Translations under genes and position numbers: made by a program | Part shown: one piece after another, positions 8,296 to 17,880 of the stretch | Position numbering within the stretch: position 1 is the stretch's first letter | Layout: each line of letters begins with the position of its first letter | Source: Siphonobacter sp. BAB-5405 | GTDB taxonomy: Bacteria > Bacteroidota > Bacteroidia > Cytophagales > Spirosomataceae | NCBI RefSeq assembly: GCF_002872335.1 | Contig: NZ_NJAG01000011.1 | Span: 248,001 to 312,000 of the forward strand | DNA length: 64,000 bases | Reading direction: 5' to 3' | Notes under the pieces: model-generated | What the model was told of the DNA's origin: nothing | The model's database searches: none | The model's input: only the letters and a program-made list of their open reading frames with translations

Positions 8296-11079
8296 ATGGA
8301 CCAATATTCATATATCGCCAATGCGGACGTGGATTACATTTCCGACTTGTACGATAAATACCAACAGGACCCTTCCAGTGTCGATACGAGCTGGCAAAAC
8401 TTCTTTAAAGGCTACGATTTTTCCGTCATTTACGGTGAAAAAGGAGCCACCAATGGCGTTTCTTCCAACGGAACTTCTAATGGTCAGGCTAAACCAGCCG
8501 ATGCGGGCCTTATTGCGAAAGAAGGCTCGGTACTGAGTTTGATCAAAGCGTACCGTTCACGCGGTCACTTGCTGGCGAAAACGAATCCGCTGGGTTACGA
8601 TCGTAACGTAGAGGCCCGCCTGACGCTGGAAGATTACAAACTTTCCGAGAAAGATCTGGATACGGTTTTCGAAGCCGGTCACTTCTTGCTTGGTCGTTCG
8701 GCTACCTTACGCGAAATCATGGCCGCTCTGGAGAAAATCTACGCGGGCAACATTGGTTTCGAGTACATGTACGTACGGAACATGGAAGAAAAAGAGTGGC
8801 TGCGGAATCAGATTGAGAAAGCCGCTCTGGTATTCGATCCGACGAAAGAAGAAAAAGAACGCATTCTGAAGAAGCTCAACGAAGCCGTTACGTTCGAGCA
8901 ATTCCTGCACACCAAATTCCTGGGTCAGAAACGCTTCTCGCTGGAAGGTGGCGAAGCAACGATTTCTTCCCTGGATACGATCATCAATACCTCTGCCGAT
9001 ATGGGCGTGAAAGAAGTGATGATCGGGATGGCTCACCGGGGCCGTCTGAACGTGCTGGTAAACATCATGCATAAATCCTACGATGAAATCATCAGCGGTT
9101 TCGTAGGACAGGTACCTGAACTGGAAGACAACCTCCCCAACGATATTAACTTTGGTGGAGACGTAAAATATCACCTGGGTTATTCAAGCACCCACGTAAC
9201 GCCCAAAGGAACGGAAGTAAGCCTGAAACTGGCTCCAAACCCTTCGCACCTGGAAACGGTAAACCCCGTGGTGGAAGGTTTCGTACGCAGCCGGGCCGAC
9301 GGAATTTTCGAAGGCGATTACGACAAGGTTATGCCCATCCTGATTCACGGCGATGCCGCCGTAGCGGGTCAGGGTATTGTGTATGAAGTGACGCAAATGG
9401 CGAAACTTCCCGCCTACAAAACGGGGGGTACCATTCACTTCGTCATTAACAACCAGATTGGTTTTACGACGGATGCGGCGGAAGGTCGTTCGGCGATTTA
9501 CTGTACGGACATTGCCAAAATCATCGACGCTCCCGTATTCCACGTGAACGGGGACGATCCGGAAGCCGTGATGTTCGTATCGAAAATGGCCGTTGAATAC
9601 CGTCAGGAATTCAATCAGGACGTATTCATCAATATGCTTTGCTACCGTCGCTGGGGACACAATGAATCGGATGAACCGGCGTTCACCCAACCGACGATGT
9701 ACTCGCAGATCAAACTGCACAAGAACGTACTCGAACTCTATAACGAGCAACTGGTTAGCCGTGGTAAAGTAGATGCCAAGCTGGCCAAGGGCATGGAAGC
9801 CGAATTCAAGCAATTCCTACAGGATCGTCTGGATGGCGTAAAGCAGGCCGAAGCTCCCGTGTTCCATCCGCTCAAACTCGACGAGGACTGGAAAGCCCTG
9901 CGTTATGGTTCGGCGGAAGATTTCGAACAATCGCCCGATACGAGCGTTTCCCGCGAGAATCTGGATAAAATTTTCAAAGCCCTGACGACGCTGCCTGAAG
10001 GTTTTAAACCGCTCAAGCAGATCGACAAACTGATTTCCGACCGGAAGAAATTACTGGAAGAAAACGGTCAGGTGAACTGGGCCACGGCTGAGCTGATGGC
10101 CTACGGTTCGTTGCTGATGGAAGGCAAAACGGTACGGATGACGGGTCAGGACGTACAACGGGGCACTTTTAGCCACCGTCATGCGGTTCTGCACGACGCC
10201 GAGAATAACAAGACCTATACGCAGATTGACCACATCGAAGAAGGTCAGGAGCAGATGCAAATCTTCAACTCCCTTCTTTCGGAATACGGTGTGCTCGGCT
10301 TTGAGTTTGGTTACTCCATGGCCAACGCTCACGCTTTGGTGATCTGGGAAGCTCAGTTTGGTGACTTTGCCAACGGGGCTCAAATCATTATTGACCAGTT
10401 TGTCAGCTCCTGCGAATCGAAATGGGGTCTGCAAAACGGTCTGGTGATGTTACTGCCCCACGGCTACGAAGGTCAGGGTCCGGAGCACTCGAACGCCCGT
10501 CCCGAACGCTTCCTGCAGTTGTGCGGGGATTACAACATGGTGGTAGCCAACGTGACGACACCCGCCAACATTTTCCACCTCATGCGGCGTCAGCTGACTT
10601 GGGATTTCCGGAAACCGCTGGTCATCATGTCTCCCAAATCCATGCTGCGTCATCCGCTTAACGTATCCCCGCTTGAAGATCTGACGAAAGGTGGCTTCCG
10701 GGAAGTGATTGGCGATTCGTACGTGAATCCGAAAGAGGTCAAGAAAGTCCTGTTGTGTACGGGTAAAGTATATTACGACTTACTCGACAAACAGCAGAAA
10801 GATCAGCGGAAAGACGTAGCGATTGTTCGGGTTGAACAACTGCACCCGCTACCACTAAAACAGATTCAACAGGAACTGGGCAAATACGCCAAAGCGAAAG
10901 TGTACTGGGTACAGGAAGAACCCAAAAACATGGGCTACTGGTCGTTTATCTTACGTGAATTTGGTTGTGGCGTTGGTATGGAAGTAATTTCGCGTAAAAC
11001 GTCCGCTTCACCGGCCACCGGGTTCCTCAAAACACACAGTGAAGAACAGGCAGCCCTCATTCAGGAAGCCTTTGCTTAA
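8296..11079 (+). CDS. sucA: 2-oxoglutarate dehydrogenase E1 component
   Basis: This thiamine-diphosphate enzyme of the TCA cycle decarboxylates 2-oxoglutarate and passes the succinyl group to the lipoyl arm of E2. At 927 residues it has the normal family length. Visible features are the N-terminal E2-docking helix (YISDLYDKYQQDPSSVDTSW), AHRGRLNVLVN, HLGYSSTHV, the ThDP/magnesium motif with GDAAVAGQGIVYE, and RRWGHNESDEPAFTQP. The C-terminal half has the transketolase-like pyrimidine domain, including QDVQRGTFSHRHAVL and LLPHGYEGQGPEHSNAR. It is cytoplasmic. It is followed after 94 bases by sucB, with a hairpin in between. The E3 gene (lpd) is not in the window. Confidence 0.97.
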   Translation: MDQYSYIANADVDYISDLYDKYQQDPSSVDTSWQNFFKGYDFSVIYGEKGATNGVSSNGTSNGQAKPADAGLIAKEGSVLSLIKAYRSRGHLLAKTNPLGYDRNVEARLTLEDYKLSEKDLDTVFEAGHFLLGRSATLREIMAALEKIYAGNIGFEYMYVRNMEEKEWLRNQIEKAALVFDPTKEEKERILKKLNEAVTFEQFLHTKFLGQKRFSLEGGEATISSLDTIINTSADMGVKEVMIGMAHRGRLNVLVNIMHKSYDEIISGFVGQVPELEDNLPNDINFGGDVKYHLGYSSTHVTPKGTEVSLKLAPNPSHLETVNPVVEGFVRSRADGIFEGDYDKVMPILIHGDAAVAGQGIVYEVTQMAKLPAYKTGGTIHFVINNQIGFTTDAAEGRSAIYCTDIAKIIDAPVFHVNGDDPEAVMFVSKMAVEYRQEFNQDVFINMLCYRRWGHNESDEPAFTQPTMYSQIKLHKNVLELYNEQLVSRGKVDAKLAKGMEAEFKQFLQDRLDGVKQAEAPVFHPLKLDEDWKALRYGSAEDFEQSPDTSVSRENLDKIFKALTTLPEGFKPLKQIDKLISDRKKLLEENGQVNWATAELMAYGSLLMEGKTVRMTGQDVQRGTFSHRHAVLHDAENNKTYTQIDHIEEGQEQMQIFNSLLSEYGVLGFEFGYSMANAHALVIWEAQFGDFANGAQIIIDQFVSSCESKWGLQNGLVMLLPHGYEGQGPEHSNARPERFLQLCGDYNMVVANVTTPANIFHLMRRQLTWDFRKPLVIMSPKSMLRHPLNVSPLEDLTKGGFREVIGDSYVNPKEVKKVLLCTGKVYYDLLDKQQKDQRKDVAIVRVEQLHPLPLKQIQQELGKYAKAKVYWVQEEPKNMGYWSFILREFGCGVGMEVISRKTSASPATGFLKTHSEEQAALIQEAFA

Positions 11080-11089
11080 CCAATAAAAA

Positions 11090-11123
11090 GCCGAATTCAG
11101 GTGGCGTTTAGCCTGAATTCGGC
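11090..11123 (+). terminator. Hairpin between sucA and sucB
   Basis: Twelve-base perfect arms GCCGAATTCAGG and CCTGAATTCGGC enclose a ten-base loop. There is no long T-run, so this may act as a weak attenuator or an mRNA-processing hairpin that sets the sucA:sucB ratio. Confidence 0.6.
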
Positions 11124-11173
11124 CATTTGATTATAAAACCGAACGAATCCTCCCTCCTGGGAAGTACCCAATC

Positions 11174-12742
11174 ATGGCAATCATCGAAATGAAAGTCCCC
11201 GTCGTGGGGGAATCCGTCACCGAGGTTACCATCGCCACCTGGAATAAAAAAGATGGCGATACGGTAAAGATGGATGAGGTATTATGCGAGTTAGAGTCTG
11301 ACAAGGCTACTTTCGAGCTACCCGCTGAAGCGGCGGGTGTGCTGCGTATCCTGGCGAAAGAAGGTGATACGCTCGCCATCGGAGCACCCATCTGCTCGAT
11401 CTCAACGGACGGTGCAGCTCCCGAAGCTCCTCAAGAAGAAGCTCCGGCGGCCGTCTCCAGCAACGGTCAGGCTCCCGAAGCCGCTCCGGCTCCTGCCCCT
11501 GAAGCAAAGGCGGAAGAGACCAAAACCATTGAAGTGAAAATTCCGGTAATGGGCGAATCGGTTACCGAGGCTACCATTGCCAACTGGAATAAAAAAGAAG
11601 GCGATTTCGTGAAAATGGACGAAATCCTCTGCGAACTGGAATCCGATAAAGCTACGTTCGAACTGCCCGCGGAAGCGGCAGGTACGCTGCACATTATCGC
11701 CGAACCCGGCTCTACGCTTGAAATCGGTGCAGTGGTAGCTACCATTACGGTAGGTGCAGGTGCTCCAGCGGCGGCTCCTTCGGCTCCGGCGGCAGCTCCG
11801 GCTTCAGGTGGCTCTTCGGCCCCGGTAGCGGATAAAGCCAGTGGCGTAACGCCCGTAGCGGCGGCTATTCTGGCGGACAAAGGCATCAATCCCAAAGACA
11901 TTCAGGGATCGGGCGAAGGTGGAAAAATCACCAAAGCGGATGCTCTGAAAGCTACTTCAGCTCCGACTCCTGCGGCGAAAGCCGAAGCTCCCAAGGCTGC
12001 TGCGGCTGCCCAACCTGCGGCGGCTCCTGCCACTACGGGTGGACGGGCGGAACGTCGTCAACGCATGACTTCGCTGCGGAAAACCATCGCTCGCCGACTG
12101 GTAGCCGTGAAGAACGAAACAGCCATGCTGACTACGTTCAACGAAGTGGACATGCAGCCGATCATGGAACTGCGGTCGAAGTTCAAGGACAAATTCAAAG
12201 AAAAACACGGCGTTGGTTTGGGCTTCATGTCCTTCTTTGCGAAAGCCGTTTGCGTAGCCCTGAAAGAATTCCAGGCCGTAAACGCTTCCATCGATGGCGA
12301 TGAAATCGTTTACCATGACTACGTGGATATTTCCGTAGCCGTATCAACCGAGCGTGGTCTGGTGGTTCCGATTCTGCGTAATGCGGATCAGCTGAGCTTC
12401 GCCGGTATCGAGAAAGGCATTATTGAGCTGGCGGTAAAAGCCCGTGACAATAAGCTGACGATCGAAGATATGTCAGGCGGTACGTTTACGATCACTAATG
12501 GTGGTGTATTCGGTTCCATGATGTCTACGCCGATCATCAACGCTCCGCAGGTAGCGATTCTCGGGATGCACAACATCATCGAGCGTCCGGTAGTGGTGAA
12601 CAAAGAAATCGTAATTCGTCCGATGATGTACATCGCCCTGAGCTACGATCACCGCATCATCGACGGTAAAGAATCCGTAAGCTTCCTGGTACGCGTGAAA
12701 CAACTGCTGGAAGATCCCGCTCGTCTGTTACTCGACGTTTAG
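11174..12742 (+). CDS. sucB: 2-oxoglutarate dehydrogenase E2 (dihydrolipoyllysine succinyltransferase) with two lipoyl domains
   Basis: This enzyme transfers the succinyl group to CoA and forms the core of the complex. The 522 residues contain two tandem lipoyl domains, with the lipoylated Lys in ESDKATFEL at about residues 44 and 159. They are joined by an Ala/Pro/Glu-rich linker. Then come a second flexible linker, the E1/E3-binding domain ([15 protein letters not shown], about 224-238) and the acyltransferase domain. The latter ends in [12 protein letters not shown] with catalytic His493. Classical SucB proteins have one lipoyl domain; the two copies here are highly alike. The gene follows sucA and is probably in the same operon. 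Confidence 0.95.
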   Translation: MAIIEMKVPVVGESVTEVTIATWNKKDGDTVKMDEVLCELESDKATFELPAEAAGVLRILAKEGDTLAIGAPICSISTDGAAPEAPQEEAPAAVSSNGQAPEAAPAPAPEAKAEETKTIEVKIPVMGESVTEATIANWNKKEGDFVKMDEILCELESDKATFELPAEAAGTLHIIAEPGSTLEIGAVVATITVGAGAPAAAPSAPAAAPASGGSSAPVADKASGVTPVAAAILADKGINPKDIQGSGEGGKITKADALKATSAPTPAAKAEAPKAAAAAQPAAAPATTGGRAERRQRMTSLRKTIARRLVAVKNETAMLTTFNEVDMQPIMELRSKFKDKFKEKHGVGLGFMSFFAKAVCVALKEFQAVNASIDGDEIVYHDYVDISVAVSTERGLVVPILRNADQLSFAGIEKGIIELAVKARDNKLTIEDMSGGTFTITNGGVFGSMMSTPIINAPQVAILGMHNIIERPVVVNKEIVIRPMMYIALSYDHRIIDGKESVSFLVRVKQLLEDPARLLLDV

Positions 12743-12764
12743 GACGCTATCCTACTTAGTACTC

Positions 12765-12798
12765 AATCCCCGCTTTCGGCTTACCTGAGGCGGGGATT
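12765..12798 (+). terminator. Hairpin downstream of sucB
   Basis: Arms AATCCCCGC and GCGGGGATT enclose a 16-base loop 22 bases after the sucB stop. The T-run is poor, so this is a moderate terminator candidate. Confidence 0.5.
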
Positions 12799-12799
12799 T

Positions 12800-12970
12800 C
12801 AGTTTTAGTTGTCAGTTGACTGTTTACTGTTTTCAGTTCATGCTAATACAGTAACGGAGAGGTTAACTCTGTAAATCATACATAAAACGGCTAATACTAT
12901 TTTCAATTGATTGGAATACAGCGACGGAAATGCCATCCTGAAAACTGTAAACCGCAAACTGTAAACTTCC
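12800..12970. repeat. Intergenic sequence made of CAGTTT/AAACTG motifs
   Basis: The left part reads with cagttgactgtttactg and ttttcagtt, and the right part with ctgaaaactgtaaacc and gcaaactgtaaac. The two edges are therefore roughly complementary. The same motif style recurs at 44822-44885, 61439-61545 and 62571-62664. It is non-coding and of unknown function. Confidence 0.45.
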
Positions 12971-12971
12971 C

Positions 12972-13838
12972 ATGCTTACCCGTTTTGGCCTGCTGGCCTT
13001 TTGTCTGGCTTTTTTGCTGGGCTGTGCTCCAAAAACGTACCTTCGCGTACCCAAACAGGGGCTTTCCGAGTACCTGAAACCCGAAGCCGGTAAACCAACG
13101 CTCATCAGTGCTCACCGGGGCGGTGGCGACTACCCGGGTTATCCCGAAAACTGCCTTGAATCGTTTGCGTATCTGGCGAAACAGGCAGCCATGATTATCG
13201 AATGTGACATTGGATTAACACAGGACAGCGTACTCGTAATGCTACACGACGACGTACTGGACCGTACGACGACCGGAAAAGGCAAACTCAACGCAGTTTC
13301 GTACGCCTATACCCAAAGTCTACATCTGAAAGACAACGCCGGTACTACGACCAAATTCCGGATGCCTACGCTGGAGCAGGTATTGAACTGGGGGAAAGGC
13401 AAAGTGATTTATACGCTGGACGTGAAACGCACGGTACCTTTTGAAAAAGTGGTAGACCTGATTCACCGCACCCATACGGAAGACAACTGTGTCGTCATTA
13501 CGTATAATGCCCAGGATGCCGCAAAAGTCCACAAATTAGATCCCAGTCTGATGATTTCCGTAACCATCCGGAACGAGGCCGAATACAATCGTCACCACGA
13601 TCTGGGGATTCCTGACAATCGGATGGTAGCCTTTGTGGGTACTCGCGAGCCTTCTGCCGAGCATTACGCTTTTCTGCACAAAAAAGGTATTTCCTGCATT
13701 TTAGGAACCTTGGGTAACCTCGATAAAATGGCACAGGCCAAAGGCGATCAGGTATACGTCAATTTTGCCAAAAACGGAGCGGATATTATGTCCACCGACC
13801 GTCCCCTGGAAATGGCGAAGGCCTTACAAAAGAAATAG
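12972..13838 (+). CDS. Glycerophosphodiester phosphodiesterase family lipoprotein
   Basis: This 288-residue protein is predicted to hydrolyse glycerophosphodiesters to glycerol-3-phosphate and an alcohol, outside the cytoplasm. The N-terminus has a lipoprotein signal with lipobox LLGC (Cys18). GDPD motifs are ISAHRGGGDYPGYPEN (45-60; His48, Arg49 and the PEN acidic/Asn site), the metal-binding ECDIGLTQD and MLHDDVLDRTTTGKG with the second catalytic His. A C-terminal IMSTDRP matches the family's closing strand. The gene is preceded by the repeat-rich gap and closed by a terminator, so it is probably a single-gene unit. Confidence 0.92.
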   Translation: MLTRFGLLAFCLAFLLGCAPKTYLRVPKQGLSEYLKPEAGKPTLISAHRGGGDYPGYPENCLESFAYLAKQAAMIIECDIGLTQDSVLVMLHDDVLDRTTTGKGKLNAVSYAYTQSLHLKDNAGTTTKFRMPTLEQVLNWGKGKVIYTLDVKRTVPFEKVVDLIHRTHTEDNCVVITYNAQDAAKVHKLDPSLMISVTIRNEAEYNRHHDLGIPDNRMVAFVGTREPSAEHYAFLHKKGISCILGTLGNLDKMAQAKGDQVYVNFAKNGADIMSTDRPLEMAKALQKK

Positions 13839-13859
13839 TAGGCTGAAAATCAGCTTCTC

Positions 13860-13888
13860 AAAATAGCCCGCCGCGTGCGGGCTATTTT
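13860..13888 (+). terminator. Intrinsic terminator after the GDPD gene
   Basis: Perfect arms AAAATAGCCCG and CGGGCTATTTT enclose a seven-base loop, and T/A-rich sequence follows. Confidence 0.8.
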
Positions 13889-13947
13889 ATTTAGGGCTAT
13901 TTCATTGGTATGGCTTTTTCAGGATAGCTGCCCTAAAAAACCAACCT

Positions 13948-14904
13948 ATGGAAAAGGAACTGCTGGAAGAAAAAACCCAAACGCACGGATCGGAATACGA
14001 TGTAGCCGATGACGTAGCGGGTATTAAGGTAGTGTTTGTCAACGTGTATATGATTGGTAAACCGGGGGAAGGTAATCCCTGGGTACTGGTCGATGCCGCG
14101 ATTCCAAACTCAGCCAGTCGTCTCATCAAAGAGGCGGAAACGCGTTTTGGTAAAGACAATCCGCCGCAGGCTATCGTACTTACCCATGGTCACTTCGATC
14201 ATACCGGAGCACTGGAAGACTTGTTAAAAACTTGGGGAAATATCCCGGTGTATGCTCATCCGCTGGAAATGCCATTCCTGACGGGAAAATCACACTACCC
14301 ACCACCAGATCCAGCGGCGGGAAATGGTGCGATGGCAGCCCTTTCGTTTTTATTCCCGACGCGTCCGCTCGACATTTCAGGTCGCGTGCAGCCCATTCCG
14401 CACGATGGTTTTATTGAGGAACTGCCCGACTGGCGGTTCATCCATACGCCCGGTCACGCTCCCGGACACGTATCGTTATTCCGGGATAAAGATAAAGTTC
14501 TGATTGCCGGGGATGCTTTCGTAACGACTAATCAGAATTCAGTATTCTCCGTAGCTACGCAGAAACTGGAATTACACGGACCACCGAGCTACTTTACCTG
14601 CGATTGGCGGGCAGCGAAGAAGTCCGTCCGCCGACTAGCTCAGCTTAAACCCAGTGCCGTAGGTACGGGTCACGGCAAAGCCCTGCGGGGTAAAGAGTGG
14701 CGGTCGCAGTTACAGGAGCTTTCCGACGAATTTGATACCCGAGCCCTACCCGGCTCCAGTCGCTACATTAATCACCCGGCTCATACGGATGAAAATGGCA
14801 TTGTTTCCATGCCAACGCCGATTTCGTACTGGGTAGCCAAAGGTCTGGCCATCGGGGCGGTAGCGGGCTTAAGCTTATGGGCCTGGAATCGCTTACGAAA
14901 ATAG
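13948..14904 (+). CDS. MBL-fold metallo-hydrolase with C-terminal membrane anchor
   Basis: This 318-residue metallo-beta-lactamase-fold hydrolase has the metal motif THGHFDHTG (His80, His82, Asp84, His85). Further metal ligands are His in IHTPGHAPGHVSLF and Asp in LIAGDAF, with a late His in GTGHGKAL. The family contains many thioesterase and lactonase types, and the substrate cannot be told from this sequence. The C-terminus ends in a hydrophobic helix GLAIGAVAGLSLWAW with a basic tail, an uncommon single anchor. There is no signal peptide, so the enzyme domain probably faces the cytoplasm. It is flanked by terminators on both sides, hence monocistronic. Confidence 0.85.
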   Translation: MEKELLEEKTQTHGSEYDVADDVAGIKVVFVNVYMIGKPGEGNPWVLVDAAIPNSASRLIKEAETRFGKDNPPQAIVLTHGHFDHTGALEDLLKTWGNIPVYAHPLEMPFLTGKSHYPPPDPAAGNGAMAALSFLFPTRPLDISGRVQPIPHDGFIEELPDWRFIHTPGHAPGHVSLFRDKDKVLIAGDAFVTTNQNSVFSVATQKLELHGPPSYFTCDWRAAKKSVRRLAQLKPSAVGTGHGKALRGKEWRSQLQELSDEFDTRALPGSSRYINHPAHTDENGIVSMPTPISYWVAKGLAIGAVAGLSLWAWNRLRK

Positions 14905-14918
14905 CTTGATCAAACACG

Positions 14919-14952
14919 AAAAAGCCCGACGAAGAAAATTCGTCGGGCTTTT
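14919..14952. terminator. Bidirectional terminator between MBL hydrolase and mutS
   Basis: Arms AAAGCCCGACGAA and TTCGTCGGGCTTT enclose a short loop. Ts follow on the plus strand, and the A-rich left flank gives Ts on the minus strand. Confidence 0.85.
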
Positions 14953-14993
14953 TTATTACTAGGAAAACGGATATTGAACTTCGTTTCCAGACT

Positions 14994-17633
14994 TTATTCC
15001 ATCAATCGCTTGATCTCATTTAGCTTCAACAGGGCTTCGATCGGCGTCAGTGTGTTGACGTCAATCCGTGATAGTAGCTCTTCCACTTTTTCGAAACGCG
15101 GATCTTTTTCTGCCCCGAATAAACTCATCTGAAACGCTGGTATGGCTTTGGGTACTTCCCGCATGCGTTCGGTATGGTTTTCCTTGATGTGATCCTGTTC
15201 AAGGTGAGCCAGAATTTCGTTGGCCCGATTGACTACGGCTCCCGGCATACCCGCCATCTGAGCTACGTGAATACCGAAACTGTGCTCCGATCCACCGGGT
15301 TTCAGCTTTCGCAGGAAAATCACTTTATTACCCGATTCCTTTACGGAAACGTTGAAGTTTTTGATTCGTGGAAAATCCTCTGCCAACTGATTGAGTTCGT
15401 GATAGTGCGTAGCGAAAAGCGTTTTCGGTCGGGCATTCGGAAGGCTATGCAGGTATTCGGTGATCCCCCAGGCAATACTTACGCCGTCGTAGGTACTCGT
15501 CCCCCGCCCAATTTCATCCATCAGGACCAGACTACGGTCGCTGAGGTTATTGAGAATACTCGCCGTTTCGGTCATTTCCACCATGAACGTACTTTCCCCC
15601 CGGCTCAGATTATCGGAAGCCCCTACCCGCGTGAAGACCTTGTCGACCAATCCAATATCAGCGGCCGTGGCCGGAACGAAACTACCGATTTGAGCCATCA
15701 GCACGATCAGGGCCGTTTGTCGTAGTAAAGCCGATTTCCCCGCCATGTTGGGACCCGTAATCATGATGATTTGCTGCTCTTCGTCGTCCAGCGTCAGATC
15801 ATTCGGTACGTAGCTTTCGCCCAGGGGCAACTGCTGTTCGATCACCGGGTGGCGACCCGCCGTAATCCGAATCGCTTTGCCCTCGTTTACTTCCGGTTTG
15901 GCGTACTTATTCTTTTGAGCAATTTTCGCGAAACTTAGTAAAGCATCCAGCACCGCCAGTACTCGGGCATTTTGCTGAATGGGACTTACGTACTCACTGG
16001 CTGTTTGGATCAGTTCGTTGAAGATGCGTTGTTCAATGACGAAGATTTTATCCTCGGCATTCAAAATCTGATCCTCGTATTCTTTAAGCTCGGGCGTGAT
16101 GTAGCGTTCCGCATTGACGAGCGTTTGCTTGCGAATCCACTCGGCAGGTACGCGATTCTTGTGAGCATTCGTCACTTCCAGATAATACCCAAACACTTTA
16201 TTATACGCGATTTTCAGCGAGGTGATGCCCGTATTCGTGATCTCCCGGTTCTGAATATTCACCAGAAAATCCTTTCCTGCATAGGCAATCTGATGCAACT
16301 GGTCCAGCTCGTTATCCACGCCCGATTTGATCATGTTACCCAGGTTGGTCACCAGCGGCGGATCTTCGCGTAATTCCGTTTCAATCTTTTCGAGCAACGA
16401 TTCGCAGGTATTCAGTTGTTCGGCGTACTTCCGCAGTAAGGGCTGGGTTGCACTGTGCTGGAGCAGAAAATTCCGAATCGGTCCGACGTGCGACAAGGCC
16501 CGTTTGAGAGCCAGCATTTCCCGGGGATTGATCCGGCGAACGGCTACTTTGGAAATCAACCGCTCCAGATCGCCGATTTGCCGGAGGTGCGTATCGAGCG
16601 TTTCGGCCAGTTCAGTATCCTGCAATAGCAAATCTACCGTATTGAGTCGCTCGTGAATGGGTTTCAACTCCTTCAGCGGTAGTACCAGCCACTTCCGCAA
16701 CATGCGGGCTCCCATCGGCGTCAGCGTCTGGTCGAGAATCTGAATGAGCGGTACGCCGTTCTCCTGCTGAGCCGTTACCAGCTCCAGGTTGCGAATCGTA
16801 AAGCGATCCAGCCAAACGTACTTATCTTCTTCCAGACGTGTCAATCGGGTAATATGCCCGACATCGCGGTGCTCGGTTTCGGCCAGGTAGTGCAGAATAA
16901 CCCCCGCTGCGACGATTCCTTCGGTAAGGTTTTCCACCCCAAAGCCCTTAAGCGTCGTGGTATTAAAATGAGCCGTCAGTAAGGGATACGCAAAATCGTG
17001 CGTGAAGGCCCAGTCTTCCAGTTGATACGTATTGAATTGCTCTCCAAAAATTCCCTGAAACTCCGAGCGGTTTTTTTTACAAAAGAGTATTTCCGCCGGG
17101 CTAAAACTTTGCAGTAATTTTTCGACGTAAGCCGCATTGCCCTGCGTAGTCAGAAATTCACCCGTCGAAACGTCCAGAAAGGAAATGCCGATTACGTCTT
17201 TCTGAAAATGCACGGCTGCCAGGTAATTGTTTCGCCGAACGTCGAGTACGTTGTCGTTAAAAGAAACACCCGGCGTCACTAGCTCTGTAACGCCCCGCCG
17301 TACAATACCTTTGGCCGTAGCCGGATCTTCGAGCTGGTCGCAGATGGCGACGCGTTCACCCGCCCGTACCAGTTTGGGCAGGTAATTATCCAGCGAGTGG
17401 TGGGGAAAACCCGCCAGGGGCGTTTCGCCCGAGGTACCGTTGTTTCGTTTGGTGAGCGTAATACCCAGAATCTTACTGGCCCGTACGGCATCTTCCCCAA
17501 ACGTTTCGTAAAAATCGCCCACCCGGAACAGGAGAATGGCTCCCGGGTATTGCGTTTTGATTTGATTATACTGCCGATTCAGAGGGGTTTCCTTTTCCTG
17601 CTTCCCTGCACCTTCCTTGGATGGACGAGCCAT
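14994..17633 (-). CDS. mutS: DNA mismatch repair protein MutS
   Basis: MutS recognises mismatches and recruits MutL. From the chosen ATG (complement of 17631-17633; MARPSKEGAGKQ) the protein has 879 residues, the normal MutS1 size. The frame stays open 36 codons further to another start, but that extension is not protein-like for this family. The mismatch-reading motif is FRVGDFYETFGEDA (Phe-Tyr-Glu). The ATPase has Walker A ITGPNMAGKSALLRQ, Walker B LVLMDEIGRGTSTYDG and the ATHYHEL motif. No mutL is in the window. It is divergent from the metal locus. Confidence 0.97.
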   Translation of the reverse strand: MARPSKEGAGKQEKETPLNRQYNQIKTQYPGAILLFRVGDFYETFGEDAVRASKILGITLTKRNNGTSGETPLAGFPHHSLDNYLPKLVRAGERVAICDQLEDPATAKGIVRRGVTELVTPGVSFNDNVLDVRRNNYLAAVHFQKDVIGISFLDVSTGEFLTTQGNAAYVEKLLQSFSPAEILFCKKNRSEFQGIFGEQFNTYQLEDWAFTHDFAYPLLTAHFNTTTLKGFGVENLTEGIVAAGVILHYLAETEHRDVGHITRLTRLEEDKYVWLDRFTIRNLELVTAQQENGVPLIQILDQTLTPMGARMLRKWLVLPLKELKPIHERLNTVDLLLQDTELAETLDTHLRQIGDLERLISKVAVRRINPREMLALKRALSHVGPIRNFLLQHSATQPLLRKYAEQLNTCESLLEKIETELREDPPLVTNLGNMIKSGVDNELDQLHQIAYAGKDFLVNIQNREITNTGITSLKIAYNKVFGYYLEVTNAHKNRVPAEWIRKQTLVNAERYITPELKEYEDQILNAEDKIFVIEQRIFNELIQTASEYVSPIQQNARVLAVLDALLSFAKIAQKNKYAKPEVNEGKAIRITAGRHPVIEQQLPLGESYVPNDLTLDDEEQQIIMITGPNMAGKSALLRQTALIVLMAQIGSFVPATAADIGLVDKVFTRVGASDNLSRGESTFMVEMTETASILNNLSDRSLVLMDEIGRGTSTYDGVSIAWGITEYLHSLPNARPKTLFATHYHELNQLAEDFPRIKNFNVSVKESGNKVIFLRKLKPGGSEHSFGIHVAQMAGMPGAVVNRANEILAHLEQDHIKENHTERMREVPKAIPAFQMSLFGAEKDPRFEKVEELLSRIDVNTLTPIEALLKLNEIKRLME

Positions 17634-17833
17634 AGTCACTTCAGTCGTTGGGTCAGTAAAAAGCTCCGTGAACAAGCTTTTTTCCTGACCAAATAAACAA
17701 TGGATAGAAGACAAAGATACGCCCGGAAGGAGTCGGTTCACAAGGCAAGCGGGCAGACCTGACGAAATTATCCTTCCTGTAAATCAAGTCACCCATGTGG
17801 GCTTCGTCTGATTTTTTTAGGATAAATCGGAAC

Positions 17834-17860
17834 TTGTTCGCCGAGAAAATTGTAATTTTG
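17834..17860 (+). promoter_or_regulatory. Promoter of the metal locus
   Basis: TTG at 17834-17836 and TAATTTTG at 17853-17860 match the Bacteroidota -33 and TAnnTTTG elements with 16 bases between them. Transcription would begin near 17864, leaving a leader of fewer than 20 bases before the ATG at 17881. Confidence 0.6.
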
Positions 17861-17873
17861 CAACCAAGTTGCA
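17859..17873. promoter_or_regulatory. Operator-like 6-3-6 palindrome, possibly Fur/Zur type
   Basis: TGCAAC-CAA-GTTGCA overlaps the end of the -7 element and the expected start site, so a bound repressor would block transcription. TGCAAC/GTTGCA arms are of the kind proposed for Fur-family (zinc) regulators in Bacteroidota. The metal-related genes downstream support this, but the assignment is inference. Confidence 0.5.
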
Positions 17874-17880
17874 GAAAGCT

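Noticed and set aside
17634-17741. 36-residue N-terminal extension of MutS
   Set aside because: MARPSK at 17633 gives the normal MutS length and N-terminus; the extension has no homology-like features.
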